From positions 124,001 through 188,000 of the forward strand of contig NZ_JAGSPM010000006.1 of the NCBI RefSeq assembly GCF_018139645.1: 64,000 nt of DNA, in the 5' to 3' direction. Origin of the DNA: Affinundibacterium baiyunense (GTDB taxonomy: Bacteria; Pseudomonadota; Gammaproteobacteria; Burkholderiales; Burkholderiaceae_D). This document shows positions 47,382 to 56,988 of this stretch, in pieces. Positions within the stretch are counted from its first letter, which is position 1. The number at the start of each line of letters is the position of its first letter. Below the pieces are notes generated by a model. That model saw only the letters and a program-made list of their open reading frames with translations, was not told the DNA's origin and searched no databases. The translations under genes were made by a program, and so were the position numbers.

Positions 47382-48695
47382 ATGAAAAACGCAAAAATCT
47401 CGGTACTCGCTTTGTCCGTAGCTGTCGCCGCTGGCGGCTATTGGATGTGGAAGAAGGATGGATCTGGAAGCACAGAAATTGTGGCCGGACAGACGATAGG
47501 CGGCAAGGCAGATAAAAATCGCCCGGTAATTGTGAACACCGTGTTAGCGCAGAAACGCGACTATGAAGTGAAATTAAAAGCTAACGGTGTCGTTTCATCT
47601 TTGAACATTGTTGATGTGCGTCCGCAGATTTCCAGCGTGATAGAGAAGGTCCACATTAAAGAAGGGCAATTCGTGCGCGCTGGTGATATTTTATTCACCC
47701 TAGATAACCGCACTGATACGGTTAATTTGACAAAAGCACAGGCGCAGTTAGATAAAGAACTTGCGAGTTTGTCGGAGAATCAACGGCAACTGGCACGCAG
47801 CAAAGAATTGTTTGCGCAAAAATTCCAGTCACAAAGCGTGGTTGATGCTGCGCAAACTAGCGTCAACGCCCAGCAAGCGGTGGTTGATGCAGCCAAAGCA
47901 GCAGTTGCTGCTGCCAAAGTCAGTTTGGGTTATAGCCGTATTGTTGCACCAGTAAGTGGACGTACCGGTTTGATCAACGTGTTCCCAGGTTCTTTGGTGC
48001 AACCAAGTACTTCAGGCGCGTCCTTGGTCACTATTACTCAAATGGACCCAGTCGCTATTACTTTCCCACTGCCTCAACGCAATCTCTCAGACGCTTTGGA
48101 TAGTTTGAAGCGTGGTGACAGTGTTGCGATGGCGAGTCTTCCAGATAGCAACTTAAGCTTCAAAGGCAAGTTGCAGTTTATTGATAACGTGGTTGATCCA
48201 GTCTCTGGCACTGTGAAAGTGAAAGCGGTGTTCGATAACAAAGAGATGAAGCTGTGGCCGGGCGCTTATGCGAATATTGATTTGAGTGTGTTAACGCTCA
48301 AAGATGTGATCGTTGTACCACGCGATGCTTTGGTGATCGGTGTAAATGCGGTGACAGTTTTTGTTGCGGATAAAGATGGCAAGGCAGCACAGAAGCCAGT
48401 GAAAGTGCAGTATAGCTATGGCAATGACGCGATCGTGACCGGCTTGGAAGAAGGTGCGAAGGTAGTGCTTGAGGGTAAACAAAACTTACGTCCAGGCGTG
48501 CCGATTAAGGATCGAGCTGATGCGATTGGTGGAAATGGCAGTAATGGTGAGGCAGATAAGTCGGATAAATCCGATAAATCCGAAGCGAAAAAATCTGCTT
48601 CGAATCCGTCTGCTTCTGCAGGGGCAACTGCTCCAAGTCCAGCCTCAGCAGCATCAGCAGCATCAGCGGCAGCTTCCGCAGCGAGTGCATCATGA
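47382..48695 (+). CDS. RND efflux periplasmic adaptor (membrane fusion protein)
   Basis: Adaptor joining an inner-membrane RND pump to an outer-membrane channel. 437 residues from the ATG at 47382, which begins an uncleaved anchor (MKNAKISVLALSVAVAAGGYWMW); the frame extends 12 codons upstream. The lipoyl/hairpin part runs VDVRPQISSVIEKVHIKEGQFVRAGD and SRIVAPVSGRTGLINVFPGS; the beta-barrel includes WPGAYANIDLSV. The C-terminal ~45 residues are low complexity: DKSDKSDKSEAKKS, then an Ala/Ser tail. Its stop overlaps the pump gene start by 4 bases. Confidence 0.92.
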   Translation: MKNAKISVLALSVAVAAGGYWMWKKDGSGSTEIVAGQTIGGKADKNRPVIVNTVLAQKRDYEVKLKANGVVSSLNIVDVRPQISSVIEKVHIKEGQFVRAGDILFTLDNRTDTVNLTKAQAQLDKELASLSENQRQLARSKELFAQKFQSQSVVDAAQTSVNAQQAVVDAAKAAVAAAKVSLGYSRIVAPVSGRTGLINVFPGSLVQPSTSGASLVTITQMDPVAITFPLPQRNLSDALDSLKRGDSVAMASLPDSNLSFKGKLQFIDNVVDPVSGTVKVKAVFDNKEMKLWPGAYANIDLSVLTLKDVIVVPRDALVIGVNAVTVFVADKDGKAAQKPVKVQYSYGNDAIVTGLEEGAKVVLEGKQNLRPGVPIKDRADAIGGNGSNGEADKSDKSDKSEAKKSASNPSASAGATAPSPASAASAASAAASAASAS

Positions 48696-51600
48696 ACTTA
48701 TCGGAGTTATTTATTCGTCGTCCGGTGATGACGATATTGCTGAATATCTCGGTGGTGATCGCAGGTATTTTGGCGTATCGCATGATACCGATTGCTGCTC
48801 TACCTAGTTATAACACGCCAGTTATTAGCGTTGGTGCTGGTTTGCCAGGTGCAAGTCCAGAGACGATGGCTACCTCAGTTGCGTTGCCGTTAGAAAAACA
48901 ATTCTCGACTATTCCGGGTCTTGCCACAATTAGTTCAAGCAGTACGCTAGGTTCCACTTCCTTGACTTTGGAATTTGATCCTAGTCGCAATGTTGATGAT
49001 GCAGCGGTCGACGTGCAGGCAGCATTGTTACGCGCGCAGCGATCTTTGCCTATCGAAATGACTTCGTTGCCATCGTATCGCAAAGTGAATCCCGCCGATT
49101 CCGCTGTGTTGGTATTGGCATTGACTTCTCCATCGCTCAGTTTGTCCGAATTAACCAATTATGCTGAACATTTGATCTCGCCTAATTTGTCGACTTTAGC
49201 TGGCGTTGCGCAGGTCAATATTTTTGGTATTCGTCGCTATGCGGTGCGTATTAGAGTTGACCCAGGTGCATTGGCAACACGCAATATCGGTTTCGATGAA
49301 ATTACGACTAGTATCCGAGCTGCCAATTCGATTGCCCCTGTTGGCACTTTGGATGGTGACAAACAAACCTTAACCATCGTCGCGAATAAACAATTACAAA
49401 ACGCTGCCGAGTTTGCCAATATTATTGTCAGCAATAAGGGCGGGCAAGTTGTTCGTTTGCGCGATGTCGCGAGTGTTGAAGATAGTTATGAAACCGTGAA
49501 GTCGGTTGGTAATTTCAACGGCGAGCCAGCGATTATGTTGGCGATTCAACGTCAGACCGACGCCAATACGGTGAAGGTGGTGGACGCGATTAAGGCGGCG
49601 ATTCCAGGCTTTAAAGCGCAATTGCCAGCGTCGGTGAATATCACACTAGCGAATGATCGTTCGGTCTCGGTGCGTGATGCTTTACATGATGTGAATTTGA
49701 CTTTGCTGCTAACGATTTTCCTCGTGATCGTGGTGATTTTCTTATTCTTGCGTCACATGGTCGCGACCATCATTCCGGCATTGTCTTTGCCCGTATCTTT
49801 GGTTGGCGCGGTCTTTTTGCTATGGGCGTTTGACTATACCCTAGACAATATTTCGCTACTGGGGATTACCTTGGCGGTGGGCTTGGTTGTCGATGATGCG
49901 ATTGTGATGTTGGAAAATATTATTCGACATGTAGAAATGGGTGAGTCTCCGTTTGAAGCGGCATTAAAAGGGTCACGCGAGGTTGGGTTTACGATTATTT
50001 CTATCTCAACTTCATTGATCGCGGTGTTTATTCCGATTTTCTTTATGCCCGGCGTGATTGGTCAACTGTTCCATGAATTTGCGGTCGTGGTTAGTTTAGC
50101 GATCATCGTGTCAGCCTTTGTTTCATTGACTTTGGTACCGATGTTAGCAAGCCGTTTCTTGAAGGCAGAGCGTGACCATGCGGCGCCATCCAAGTGGATG
50201 GGTGCCTTAACACATAGTTTTGAACGTGGCTTTACCGCTTCTTTGCATGCTTACACGCGCGGTTTGGATATGGCGCTGGCGCATCGTAAGTTTGTGTTAT
50301 TCGTTGCACTGTTGACGTTTATTGCAACTGCTTATTTGTTCCATACCATTCCAAAGGGTTTCTTCCCTGAAGAAGATATCGGACAGATTAATGTTTCTAC
50401 CGAAGCAGCTGAAGATACGTCGTTTCCGGCGATGGTGATCTTGCAAGAAAAGGTCGCCAAGATTTTGCGCGAAGATCCTAATGTGTTGACGGTTTCTTCG
50501 TTTCATGGCGGTGGCGGTTCGCAAAATACTGGACGTGGTTTTATTAATCTGAAGCCGCGTGGTGAACGTAAGCCGATGAAAGAAGTGGTTGAAGGATTAC
50601 GTAATAAATTGAAGGCGGTACCAGGAATCACGGTGTTCTTGCGACCAACCCAAAACTTACAGTTAGGTGGTCGTCCAAGTAAGAGTCAATACCAATTCAT
50701 CATGCAAAGTGTGGATGCGAGTGAACTCAGTAGCTGGGCTTTCAAGATGCAGGACAAAATGCGTGCTGATCCTGGTTTTAAAGACGTTACGACTGATTCA
50801 CAACTGAAAGGTTTGCAAGCGTCGATTTCAATTGATCGAGATCGTGCGAATTCTCTAGGCGTGGGTATCGATGCAATTCGTGCTGCTTTGTATAGTGCAT
50901 TTGGTGAGCGACAAATTGCGACTTTATTTACCAGTGTTGATAGTTATGCCGTGGTACTTGAAGTAGGGCCAGAAAATCGTAAAGACGAGTCTGCAATTGG
51001 CAGTATCTATGTGCGTAGTAATACGGGTAATTTAGTGCCGATGTCGAGTTTTGCGACGGTTACGCGTACAGTGGGCCCAACGGCGATTAATCACGTCGGT
51101 CAGTTACAAGCAGTTACGGTGTCATTCAATCTTGCGCCGGATATGCCTTTAGGTGATGCGACCAATAAGATCGATAAGTTTAAAGATGAAATCAAATTAC
51201 CGTCATCGATTATTACTTCGTATGGAGGTGATGCTGCGGTGTTTAAAGATTCGCAAGCTGGGCAAATGATTTTGATCATATCTGCTTTGTTGGTGATCTA
51301 TGTTTTGCTAGGCGTCTTGTACGAGAGCTTCATTCATCCGATTACGATTTTGGCTGGTTTGCCATCGGCTGCGGTTGGTGCTTTGCTGATGTTAGAAATG
51401 TTTGGTAAAGACCTGACCTTGATTGCAACTATCGGTATCTTGCTATTGATCGGTATCGTCAAGAAGAACGCGATTATGATGATTGACTTCGCGCTCGATG
51501 CACAACGCAATCGCGGCATGAATCCGACTGATGCAATCCGTGAAGCCTGTATTGAGCGTTTCCGTCCTATCATGATGACGACTCTGGCGGCGCTAGTTGG

Positions 51601-51778
51601 TGCTTTGCCGATTGCTCTGGGATTAGGTGCGGGTGCTGAGTTACGTCAGCCTTTAGGTTTGGCGGTGGTCGGTGGTTTGATTTTCTCACAAGCGATCACG
51701 CTCTTCATTACACCGGTGCTCTATCTCGCTCTAGATAAGTACAGTGGTAAAGGACCAATTGTTGGGAATACGATTTAG
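48692..51778 (+). CDS. RND efflux pump permease (HAE1/AcrB-MdtB type)
   Basis: Proton-driven inner-membrane trimeric pump for drugs or other small compounds. 1028 residues, twelve membrane segments in the usual 1+5 / 1+5 pattern. Proton-relay aspartates in GLVVDDAIVMLENIIRHVE (membrane segment 4). Conserved SIFLPIFFMPG-like and RPIMMTTLAALVGALPIALG regions, and periplasmic porter domains. Overlaps the adaptor gene by 4 bases (ATGA). No outer-membrane channel gene follows, so the pump must borrow a TolC-type channel. Substrates are not predictable; the MdtB/C-like clade is a guess. Confidence 0.93.
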   Translation: MNLSELFIRRPVMTILLNISVVIAGILAYRMIPIAALPSYNTPVISVGAGLPGASPETMATSVALPLEKQFSTIPGLATISSSSTLGSTSLTLEFDPSRNVDDAAVDVQAALLRAQRSLPIEMTSLPSYRKVNPADSAVLVLALTSPSLSLSELTNYAEHLISPNLSTLAGVAQVNIFGIRRYAVRIRVDPGALATRNIGFDEITTSIRAANSIAPVGTLDGDKQTLTIVANKQLQNAAEFANIIVSNKGGQVVRLRDVASVEDSYETVKSVGNFNGEPAIMLAIQRQTDANTVKVVDAIKAAIPGFKAQLPASVNITLANDRSVSVRDALHDVNLTLLLTIFLVIVVIFLFLRHMVATIIPALSLPVSLVGAVFLLWAFDYTLDNISLLGITLAVGLVVDDAIVMLENIIRHVEMGESPFEAALKGSREVGFTIISISTSLIAVFIPIFFMPGVIGQLFHEFAVVVSLAIIVSAFVSLTLVPMLASRFLKAERDHAAPSKWMGALTHSFERGFTASLHAYTRGLDMALAHRKFVLFVALLTFIATAYLFHTIPKGFFPEEDIGQINVSTEAAEDTSFPAMVILQEKVAKILREDPNVLTVSSFHGGGGSQNTGRGFINLKPRGERKPMKEVVEGLRNKLKAVPGITVFLRPTQNLQLGGRPSKSQYQFIMQSVDASELSSWAFKMQDKMRADPGFKDVTTDSQLKGLQASISIDRDRANSLGVGIDAIRAALYSAFGERQIATLFTSVDSYAVVLEVGPENRKDESAIGSIYVRSNTGNLVPMSSFATVTRTVGPTAINHVGQLQAVTVSFNLAPDMPLGDATNKIDKFKDEIKLPSSIITSYGGDAAVFKDSQAGQMILIISALLVIYVLLGVLYESFIHPITILAGLPSAAVGALLMLEMFGKDLTLIATIGILLLIGIVKKNAIMMIDFALDAQRNRGMNPTDAIREACIERFRPIMMTTLAALVGALPIALGLGAGAELRQPLGLAVVGGLIFSQAITLFITPVLYLALDKYSGKGPIVGNTI

Positions 51779-51876
51779 GATTTACGTGATTGAATCAACA
51801 CAAATTGCGTTCTGTTTTGCTTTGTGTTGATCATCTACTAGCAAGAGTGAAAGCTACGTCAAAAGTTAAATTAAAG

Positions 51877-51909
51877 CTGAAGTAAAACTGAAGTAAAACT
51901 GAAGTAAAA
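51877..51909. repeat. 11-bp tandem repeat, three copies
   Basis: Three identical copies of CTGAAGTAAAA, 98 bp after the pump stop and just before the terminator. Confidence 0.85.
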
Positions 51910-51931
51910 GTAAGCGGCTAAAAAAACAAAG

Positions 51932-51973
51932 CCCGCCATTCATCCTTTGTACAAATGATGAATGGCGGGTTTT
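51932..51973. terminator. bidirectional terminator between the pump and antiporter genes
   Basis: CCCGCCATTCATC (51932-51944) pairs perfectly with GATGAATGGCGGG (51957-51969), with AAAACAAAG before and TTTTGT after; it can serve both convergent genes. Confidence 0.92.
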
Positions 51974-52010
51974 GTCATTGCGGCGACCGTCCTAAGAAGA
52001 TCGCTGGTGT

Positions 52011-53738
52011 TTAGTGAGTTTTGTGATCCTTAACTGTATCTGTTAAAAAGCGTGTTAGCACATGGTTCGCCATACCTTTTGCTAGCTCTTCTTCGCCCAA
52101 GAACACAATGTCTGAGTTCGCTTGAGTTTCTTCCTTGAGCAATTGCATTTCGTCGGCACTATCTGCCCGCATAATAATTTCTATGTTGGGATTGAGCGTG
52201 CGGGCAGTGTGAATCATTTGACGTGCGTTTAAGGTATCTGGTGTCGCGATCACCAGCATCGCGGCATCATGTATGTGAGCCTGCACCAAGACTATTGCAT
52301 CAGCCGCATTACCAGATACCGCAACGATGCCTTGACCGCGAATTTTTTCAACCAGTTCGCGATTTTGTTCAGCCACTACAAACGGAATATGCTGTGCGCT
52401 TAATGCGGCACCGATTCTGCTACCTATTCGACCATAGCCAACCAATACGATTTGTCCCTGCAAGTATTTATTGTCTGTCGATTGCGGTAACTCGGCATAA
52501 GGATCTTGTCTTTGCTCTAGATTACGCGCTAATTGTGAGTTGGCCAGCGCCCATCGACGTATCGGCTCAACAGTGGCAAACAGAACCGGGTTGAGCGCAA
52601 TAGAGATTAATGCACTCGCCAAAATTAAACTCATGCCTTCAGCTGGCATTAAGCCAAGACTAACACCAAGGCCAGCGAGAATAAATGAGAACTCACCGAT
52701 TTGCGCCAAGCTCGCTGCCACTGTTAGTGCGGTATTGAGTGGATAGCGAAATGCAATGACCAAGGCAACTGCCGCTAAGGATTTGCCAAAGATAATAATT
52801 GCTACCACGCCCAATACACGTAATGGTTGTTCGAGTACGATCACAGGATCAAACAACATGCCGACTGAGACAAAGAATAAGACTGAAAATGCATCGCGTA
52901 ATGGCAGTGATTCTTCGGCAGCACGATGACTAAATTCTGACTCGCGCATCACAGTGCCAGCGAAAAAAGCACCGAGCGCAAACGACACACTGAACAAGGC
53001 AGACGCGCCAAACGCGATGCCGATCGCGCAAGCAATCACCGATAAAGTAAATAACTCACGAGAACCGGTGCGTGATACCTGCCATAACAACCAAGGTAAT
53101 ACACGGCGACCAACAACCAACATCAAGACGATGAAAGCGGCCACCTGTAATAAGGTTTTTCCTAACGCCATCCACAGCGGTGTTTCTGGTGTTGCAGTGC
53201 TGACCGTACCACCCAACACGCCAGCCAGCGCTGGTAATAAAACCAAAAAGAGCACAGTCGCTAGATCTTCGACCACCAACCAACCTACTGCGATGCGGCC
53301 ATTCATAGAATCTAAAATGCCACGTGCTTCTAATGCCTTTAGCAGTACTACGGTACTGGCACACGAGAGAGATAAGCCAAACACCAAACCGCTACCAAAA
53401 CTCCAACCCAGCCACCATGCCATCAACATACCTAAGCCAGTGGCCAAGCCCATCTGTAATACCGCACCAGGAAGGGCGATGCGTTTGACAGCTAATAAAT
53501 CTTTTAAAGAAAAATGCAGACCGACACCAAACATCAATAACATGACGCCGATCTCAGAGAGTTGCGAAGCGATATTGGCGTCGGCAACAAAGCCTGGTGT
53601 GGCTGGGCCTATCAAAATCCCTGCAACGAGATAGCCGACTAAGGCGGGCAGCTTAATCTTTTCTGCAATGAAGCCGAAGATCAGTGCAAAGCCAAAGCCT
53701 GCTGCTAAGGTGGTAATTAAGGAAATATTATGTGTCAA
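52011..53738 (-). CDS. CPA2 cation/proton antiporter with RCK domain (KefB/YbaL-like)
   Basis: Inner-membrane monovalent cation:proton antiporter. 575 residues: about twelve to thirteen membrane segments (1-390; LPALVGYLVAGILIGPATPGF and LALGAFFAGTVMRES-type regions) and a cytoplasmic TrkA-N domain with VLVGYGRIGSRIG. Start codon is TTG at 53738: AGGAG lies 8 bases upstream and the family N-terminus begins there. Convergent to the efflux pump. Whether it is a K+/H+ or Na+/H+ exchanger cannot be told; YbaL is the closest resemblance. Confidence 0.9.
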   Translation of the reverse strand: MTHNISLITTLAAGFGFALIFGFIAEKIKLPALVGYLVAGILIGPATPGFVADANIASQLSEIGVMLLMFGVGLHFSLKDLLAVKRIALPGAVLQMGLATGLGMLMAWWLGWSFGSGLVFGLSLSCASTVVLLKALEARGILDSMNGRIAVGWLVVEDLATVLFLVLLPALAGVLGGTVSTATPETPLWMALGKTLLQVAAFIVLMLVVGRRVLPWLLWQVSRTGSRELFTLSVIACAIGIAFGASALFSVSFALGAFFAGTVMRESEFSHRAAEESLPLRDAFSVLFFVSVGMLFDPVIVLEQPLRVLGVVAIIIFGKSLAAVALVIAFRYPLNTALTVAASLAQIGEFSFILAGLGVSLGLMPAEGMSLILASALISIALNPVLFATVEPIRRWALANSQLARNLEQRQDPYAELPQSTDNKYLQGQIVLVGYGRIGSRIGAALSAQHIPFVVAEQNRELVEKIRGQGIVAVSGNAADAIVLVQAHIHDAAMLVIATPDTLNARQMIHTARTLNPNIEIIMRADSADEMQLLKEETQANSDIVFLGEEELAKGMANHVLTRFLTDTVKDHKTH

Positions 53739-53928
53739 AGTGGACTCTCCTGAAATTGATGCTTAGCATTGGAAATGCATTTTAACATCATGATTTAATT
53801 CGATTTATTTTGGGCAAAATTCGCTGCGGATAATTTTTCCGAATTACAAAGAACATCCTTACTAAAACGTTCTGCAAATAAACTAAAATAGCGGCTTCAT
53901 TGTTCATTTTTACGCTAGGACTGACACC

Positions 53929-55167
53929 ATGGCCGTTAATTCTCCGATTCCACTCGCCGCCGATTTAAAACCAGTGAAAGGTATTGAACTGGGTTTTGCT
54001 CAGGCAGGTATTCGCAAGGCAAATCGTAAAGATTTGTTGGTGATGAAGTTAGCACCAACAGCGACAGTGGCAGGGGTATTTACAACGAATCGTTTTTGCG
54101 CAGCTCCGGTGCAAGTGTGCAAAGCCCATTTAGAGAGTCCGCACATGGCGGTTGGTCCAATTCGCGCACTAGTGGTAAATACCGGTAATGCCAATGCAGG
54201 AACTGGCGATGCAGGACTCGCCGCAGCGAATGCAACTTGCCATGCCTTGGCAGAATATTTGGGATGCGAGCCATCACAAATTTTGCCGTTCTCGACAGGC
54301 GTTATTTTGGAACAATTGCCGGTTGATCGTTTGATCGCTGGTATGCCGGCAGCAATTGCTAGTTTGAGTGAAGATAATTGGTTTGCCGCTGCAGAAGCGA
54401 TTATGACCACCGATACGCAGCCAAAAGCAGCTTCAAGCTCAGTCGTTATTAACGGTATTCCAGTGACTTTGACTGGCATCAGCAAAGGTGCTGGCATGAT
54501 CAAACCAAACATGGCGACGATGTTGGGTTACTTGGCTTTAGACGCAAAGGTGTCGCAAGCGGTTTTGGATCATCTGGTAAAGAAAGCGGCAGATCATTCT
54601 TTTAATTGCATCACGATTGATGGCGATACATCGACCAATGATTCCTTTATGTTGATTGCGACCGGCACTTCGGCCTTAGAGATCAACGAACTGGATACGC
54701 CAGAATATAACGCGCTCGCGGAAGCGGTGATCGCCTTGTCGCAAAAATTGGCGCACATGATTATTCGCGATGGCGAAGGCGCAACCAAATTTATTAGCAT
54801 CGTTGTTGAAGAAGGTTTGGATGTAGATGAATGCCGTAAGATTGCCTACTCGATCGCCCATTCACCTTTAGTTAAAACCGCCTTCTTTGCATCCGATCCA
54901 AATCTTGGTCGGATTCTCGCTGCGATTGGTTATGCGGGTGTGAATGATTTGGATGTTAGTAAGATCAATCTGTATTTGGACGATGTTTGGGTCGCCAAAA
55001 ATGGTGGTCGCAATCCAGATTATCGCGAAGAAGATGGACAACGCGTAATGAAGCAAAGTGAAATCACGATTCACGTCAAATTAGCGCGCGGCACGGCGAA
55101 GACCACCGTATGGACTTGCGATTTGTCGCACGACTATGTATCCATCAACGCTGATTATCGTTCTTGA
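53929..55167 (+). CDS. argJ: bifunctional glutamate N-acetyltransferase/amino-acid acetyltransferase ArgJ
   Basis: Recycles acetyl groups in arginine synthesis by moving acetyl from N-acetylornithine to glutamate. 412 residues. The self-cleavage site [15 protein letters not shown] contains the nucleophile Thr197 at the alpha/beta junction; [18 protein letters not shown] and TNRFCAAPV near the start, [15 protein letters not shown] near the end are all typical. In many Burkholderiales argJ sits between secA and a DUF815 ATPase plus mutT; secA is not adjacent here. Confidence 0.96.
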   Translation: MAVNSPIPLAADLKPVKGIELGFAQAGIRKANRKDLLVMKLAPTATVAGVFTTNRFCAAPVQVCKAHLESPHMAVGPIRALVVNTGNANAGTGDAGLAAANATCHALAEYLGCEPSQILPFSTGVILEQLPVDRLIAGMPAAIASLSEDNWFAAAEAIMTTDTQPKAASSSVVINGIPVTLTGISKGAGMIKPNMATMLGYLALDAKVSQAVLDHLVKKAADHSFNCITIDGDTSTNDSFMLIATGTSALEINELDTPEYNALAEAVIALSQKLAHMIIRDGEGATKFISIVVEEGLDVDECRKIAYSIAHSPLVKTAFFASDPNLGRILAAIGYAGVNDLDVSKINLYLDDVWVAKNGGRNPDYREEDGQRVMKQSEITIHVKLARGTAKTTVWTCDLSHDYVSINADYRS

Positions 55168-55175
55168 TTTTTGAT

Positions 55176-55226
55176 TGGCTTCGTTCGCTTCTTCACCGAT
55201 GAGGAGAAGAAGTGAGCGTGGAAGCC
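55176..55226. other. hairpin between argJ and the DUF815 gene
   Basis: GGCTTC near 55176 and GAAGCC near 55221 flank a second pairing of CGCTTCTTC with GAAGAAG(T)GAGCG. The imperfect structure could be an attenuator or RNA stability element in the argJ-DUF815 gap; there is no T-run. Confidence 0.4.
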
Positions 55227-55289
55227 ATTGTAATTGCCGTATAACCCATCCAGAATTTGTTCCTCTGCGACTTCATTGCGCCATTTCTT

Positions 55290-56153
55290 ATGTCCCAACT
55301 TGATCAATTTTTGCAACGTGCAGAGCAGTTACTCAATCGTATCGAGATTTACTTGCCAGCGGCTTTGCCAGCACCCGATTGGCAGGCAGCGACGGCCTTT
55401 CGTTGGCGGAAACGGGCTGGTCAAGGATATTTGCAAGCAGTAAAACATACGAGTAAATTGGTGTTCGAAGATTTACAGCACATCAATACACAAAAAGAAT
55501 TGATCGCCCAAAACACGCGCCAATTTGTGCAAGGGAAACCTGCGAATAATGTCTTATTGACCGGTGCACGCGGCACTGGAAAATCCTCGTTAATTAAAGC
55601 CTGCTTGCAAGAACTTGCGACGCAAGGATTGCGTTTAATTGAGATCGATAAGGCCGATATGAGCGATTTACCAGACATCATTGATCTGATCGCAGAACGC
55701 CCAGAGAAATTTATTCTGTTTTGTGATGATCTTTCATTTGAAGATGGCGAAGCTGGTTATAAAGCCTTAAAAGTTGCACTTGATGGCAGCATCTCAGCGC
55801 AATCAGACAATGTGTTGATCTACGCAACTTCGAATCGACGCCATCTAATGCCAGAAAAGATGTCTGACAATGCGAGCTATACGCATGATGAAGATGGTGA
55901 TTTGCATCCAGGTGAAACAGTAGAAGAAAAGATTTCATTGTCTGAGCGCTTTGGTTTGTGGGTGTCGTTTTATCCGTTTAAGCAAGACGATTATTTAGAT
56001 ATCGTTGCATATTGGTTGCGAAGTTTTTCTTGTACACCAGCCCAGATCGAGGCGGCGCGAGCAGATGCACTGCGTTGGGCCTTGCAACGCGGTTCACGAT
56101 CAGGCCGTGTCGCGTGGCAATTCGCCCGCGATTTTGCTGGTCGCCAAGCATAA
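55290..56153 (+). CDS. DUF815 family ATP-binding protein
   Basis: P-loop ATPase of unknown role, cytoplasmic, 287 residues from the ATG at 55290 (MSQLDQFLQRAEQLLNRI; the frame opens 11 codons earlier). Walker A is LLTGARGTGKSSLIKA, Walker B-like ILFCDDLSFEDGE, and YATSNRRHLMPE is characteristic of this family. The C-terminal lid has RSGRVAWQFARDF. Located between argJ and mutT, its conserved place in betaproteobacteria, but no function has been established to my knowledge. Confidence 0.9.
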   Translation: MSQLDQFLQRAEQLLNRIEIYLPAALPAPDWQAATAFRWRKRAGQGYLQAVKHTSKLVFEDLQHINTQKELIAQNTRQFVQGKPANNVLLTGARGTGKSSLIKACLQELATQGLRLIEIDKADMSDLPDIIDLIAERPEKFILFCDDLSFEDGEAGYKALKVALDGSISAQSDNVLIYATSNRRHLMPEKMSDNASYTHDEDGDLHPGETVEEKISLSERFGLWVSFYPFKQDDYLDIVAYWLRSFSCTPAQIEAARADALRWALQRGSRSGRVAWQFARDFAGRQA

Positions 56154-56175
56154 ATTTTCCTTACATTTTTCTGAA

Positions 56176-56604
56176 ATGCAAACTATGAGCGCAAGCCCAG
56201 TGAATGTCGCTGTCGGCATTTTGATGAAGCCGAATGGCGACGTCCTATTAGGACAACGACCACAAGGCAAACCTTATGCGGGTTACTGGGAATTCCCCGG
56301 CGGCAAAGTGGAGCAAGATGAATCCATACTGGATACACTTAAGCGGGAATTTATGGAAGAGCTTGGGGTACAAATAATCCAAGCTGAACCCTGGTGTGGC
56401 GTTGAATACATTTACCCGCATGCCCACGTACGTTTGCATTTTTATATTGCACGTGAATGGCGTGGCGAGCCACAAAGCCTAGAAGGGCAAGCATTTGCTT
56501 GGCAAGGCACTGTCGCGGTTGAACCTTTATTGCCAGCCACCATCCCTTTGATTGAATTCCTCAATCAATTGCGTTATGAAATGGATGCTGCTACCAGTAA
56601 ATAA
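56176..56604 (+). CDS. mutT: 8-oxo-dGTP diphosphatase / Nudix hydrolase MutT
   Basis: Removes 8-oxo-dGTP from the nucleotide pool, limiting A:T to C:G transversions. 142 residues from the ATG at 56176 (or 139 from 56185). The Nudix box is complete: GGKVEQDESILDTLKREFMEELG, here given by its parts GGKVEQDE and REFMEELG. WEFPGG precedes it and PHAHVRLHFYIAREW follows, as in MutT proteins. The frame is open far upstream inside the DUF815 gene, but similarity begins here. A strong terminator follows. Confidence 0.88.
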   Translation: MQTMSASPVNVAVGILMKPNGDVLLGQRPQGKPYAGYWEFPGGKVEQDESILDTLKREFMEELGVQIIQAEPWCGVEYIYPHAHVRLHFYIAREWRGEPQSLEGQAFAWQGTVAVEPLLPATIPLIEFLNQLRYEMDAATSK

Positions 56605-56663
56605 TTCTAACTAGCTTGCCAGCTTAGTTTGAAACTCCTTTTTATTTTTGATAATTCCCCCAC

Positions 56664-56694
56664 AGGCCTTCGATTTTTATCGAGGGCCTTTTTG
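56664..56694 (+). terminator. rho-independent terminator after mutT
   Basis: AGGCCTTCGAT (56664-56674) pairs with ATCGAGGGCCT (56679-56689) with a single wobble, then TTTTT. The 290 bases from here to the next receptor gene are AT-rich and probably hold its promoter; I see no convincing -10/-35 pair or gene. Confidence 0.9.
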
Positions 56695-56988
56695 TTTCTA
56701 CTTGAAACTATTTAGTCGCTGTTGAGCAGTAAAAAACCCGACAGCAAAATGTCAAAAAAGTTTCAATTAAGTTGTGTAAAAAAGCCTTCATTAAAAATAA
56801 TTCAATGACGTTCAAATTTACTTGTTGTGAGAATGAGATAGATTGCGTTTTATTTTTTAAAATAGCCTATAAAGAAAGATTTTTGATTGTTCATACTTTT
56901 CTAGCTGTTTAATATATTCCTTCCATATGTGCAAATATCTTTTCATTTTTCATATATGGATTTTATAAAAACACAAGAAAGGATAAAA

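Noticed and set aside
52954..53634. 226-codon plus-strand frame within the antiporter gene
   Set aside because: Antisense to a clear membrane protein gene; composition reflects the reverse complement of hydrophobic codons.
56829..56850. Fur-box-like GAGAATGAGATAG stretch before the Oar-like receptor
   Set aside because: Only partial agreement with the 19-bp Fur consensus and not symmetrical.
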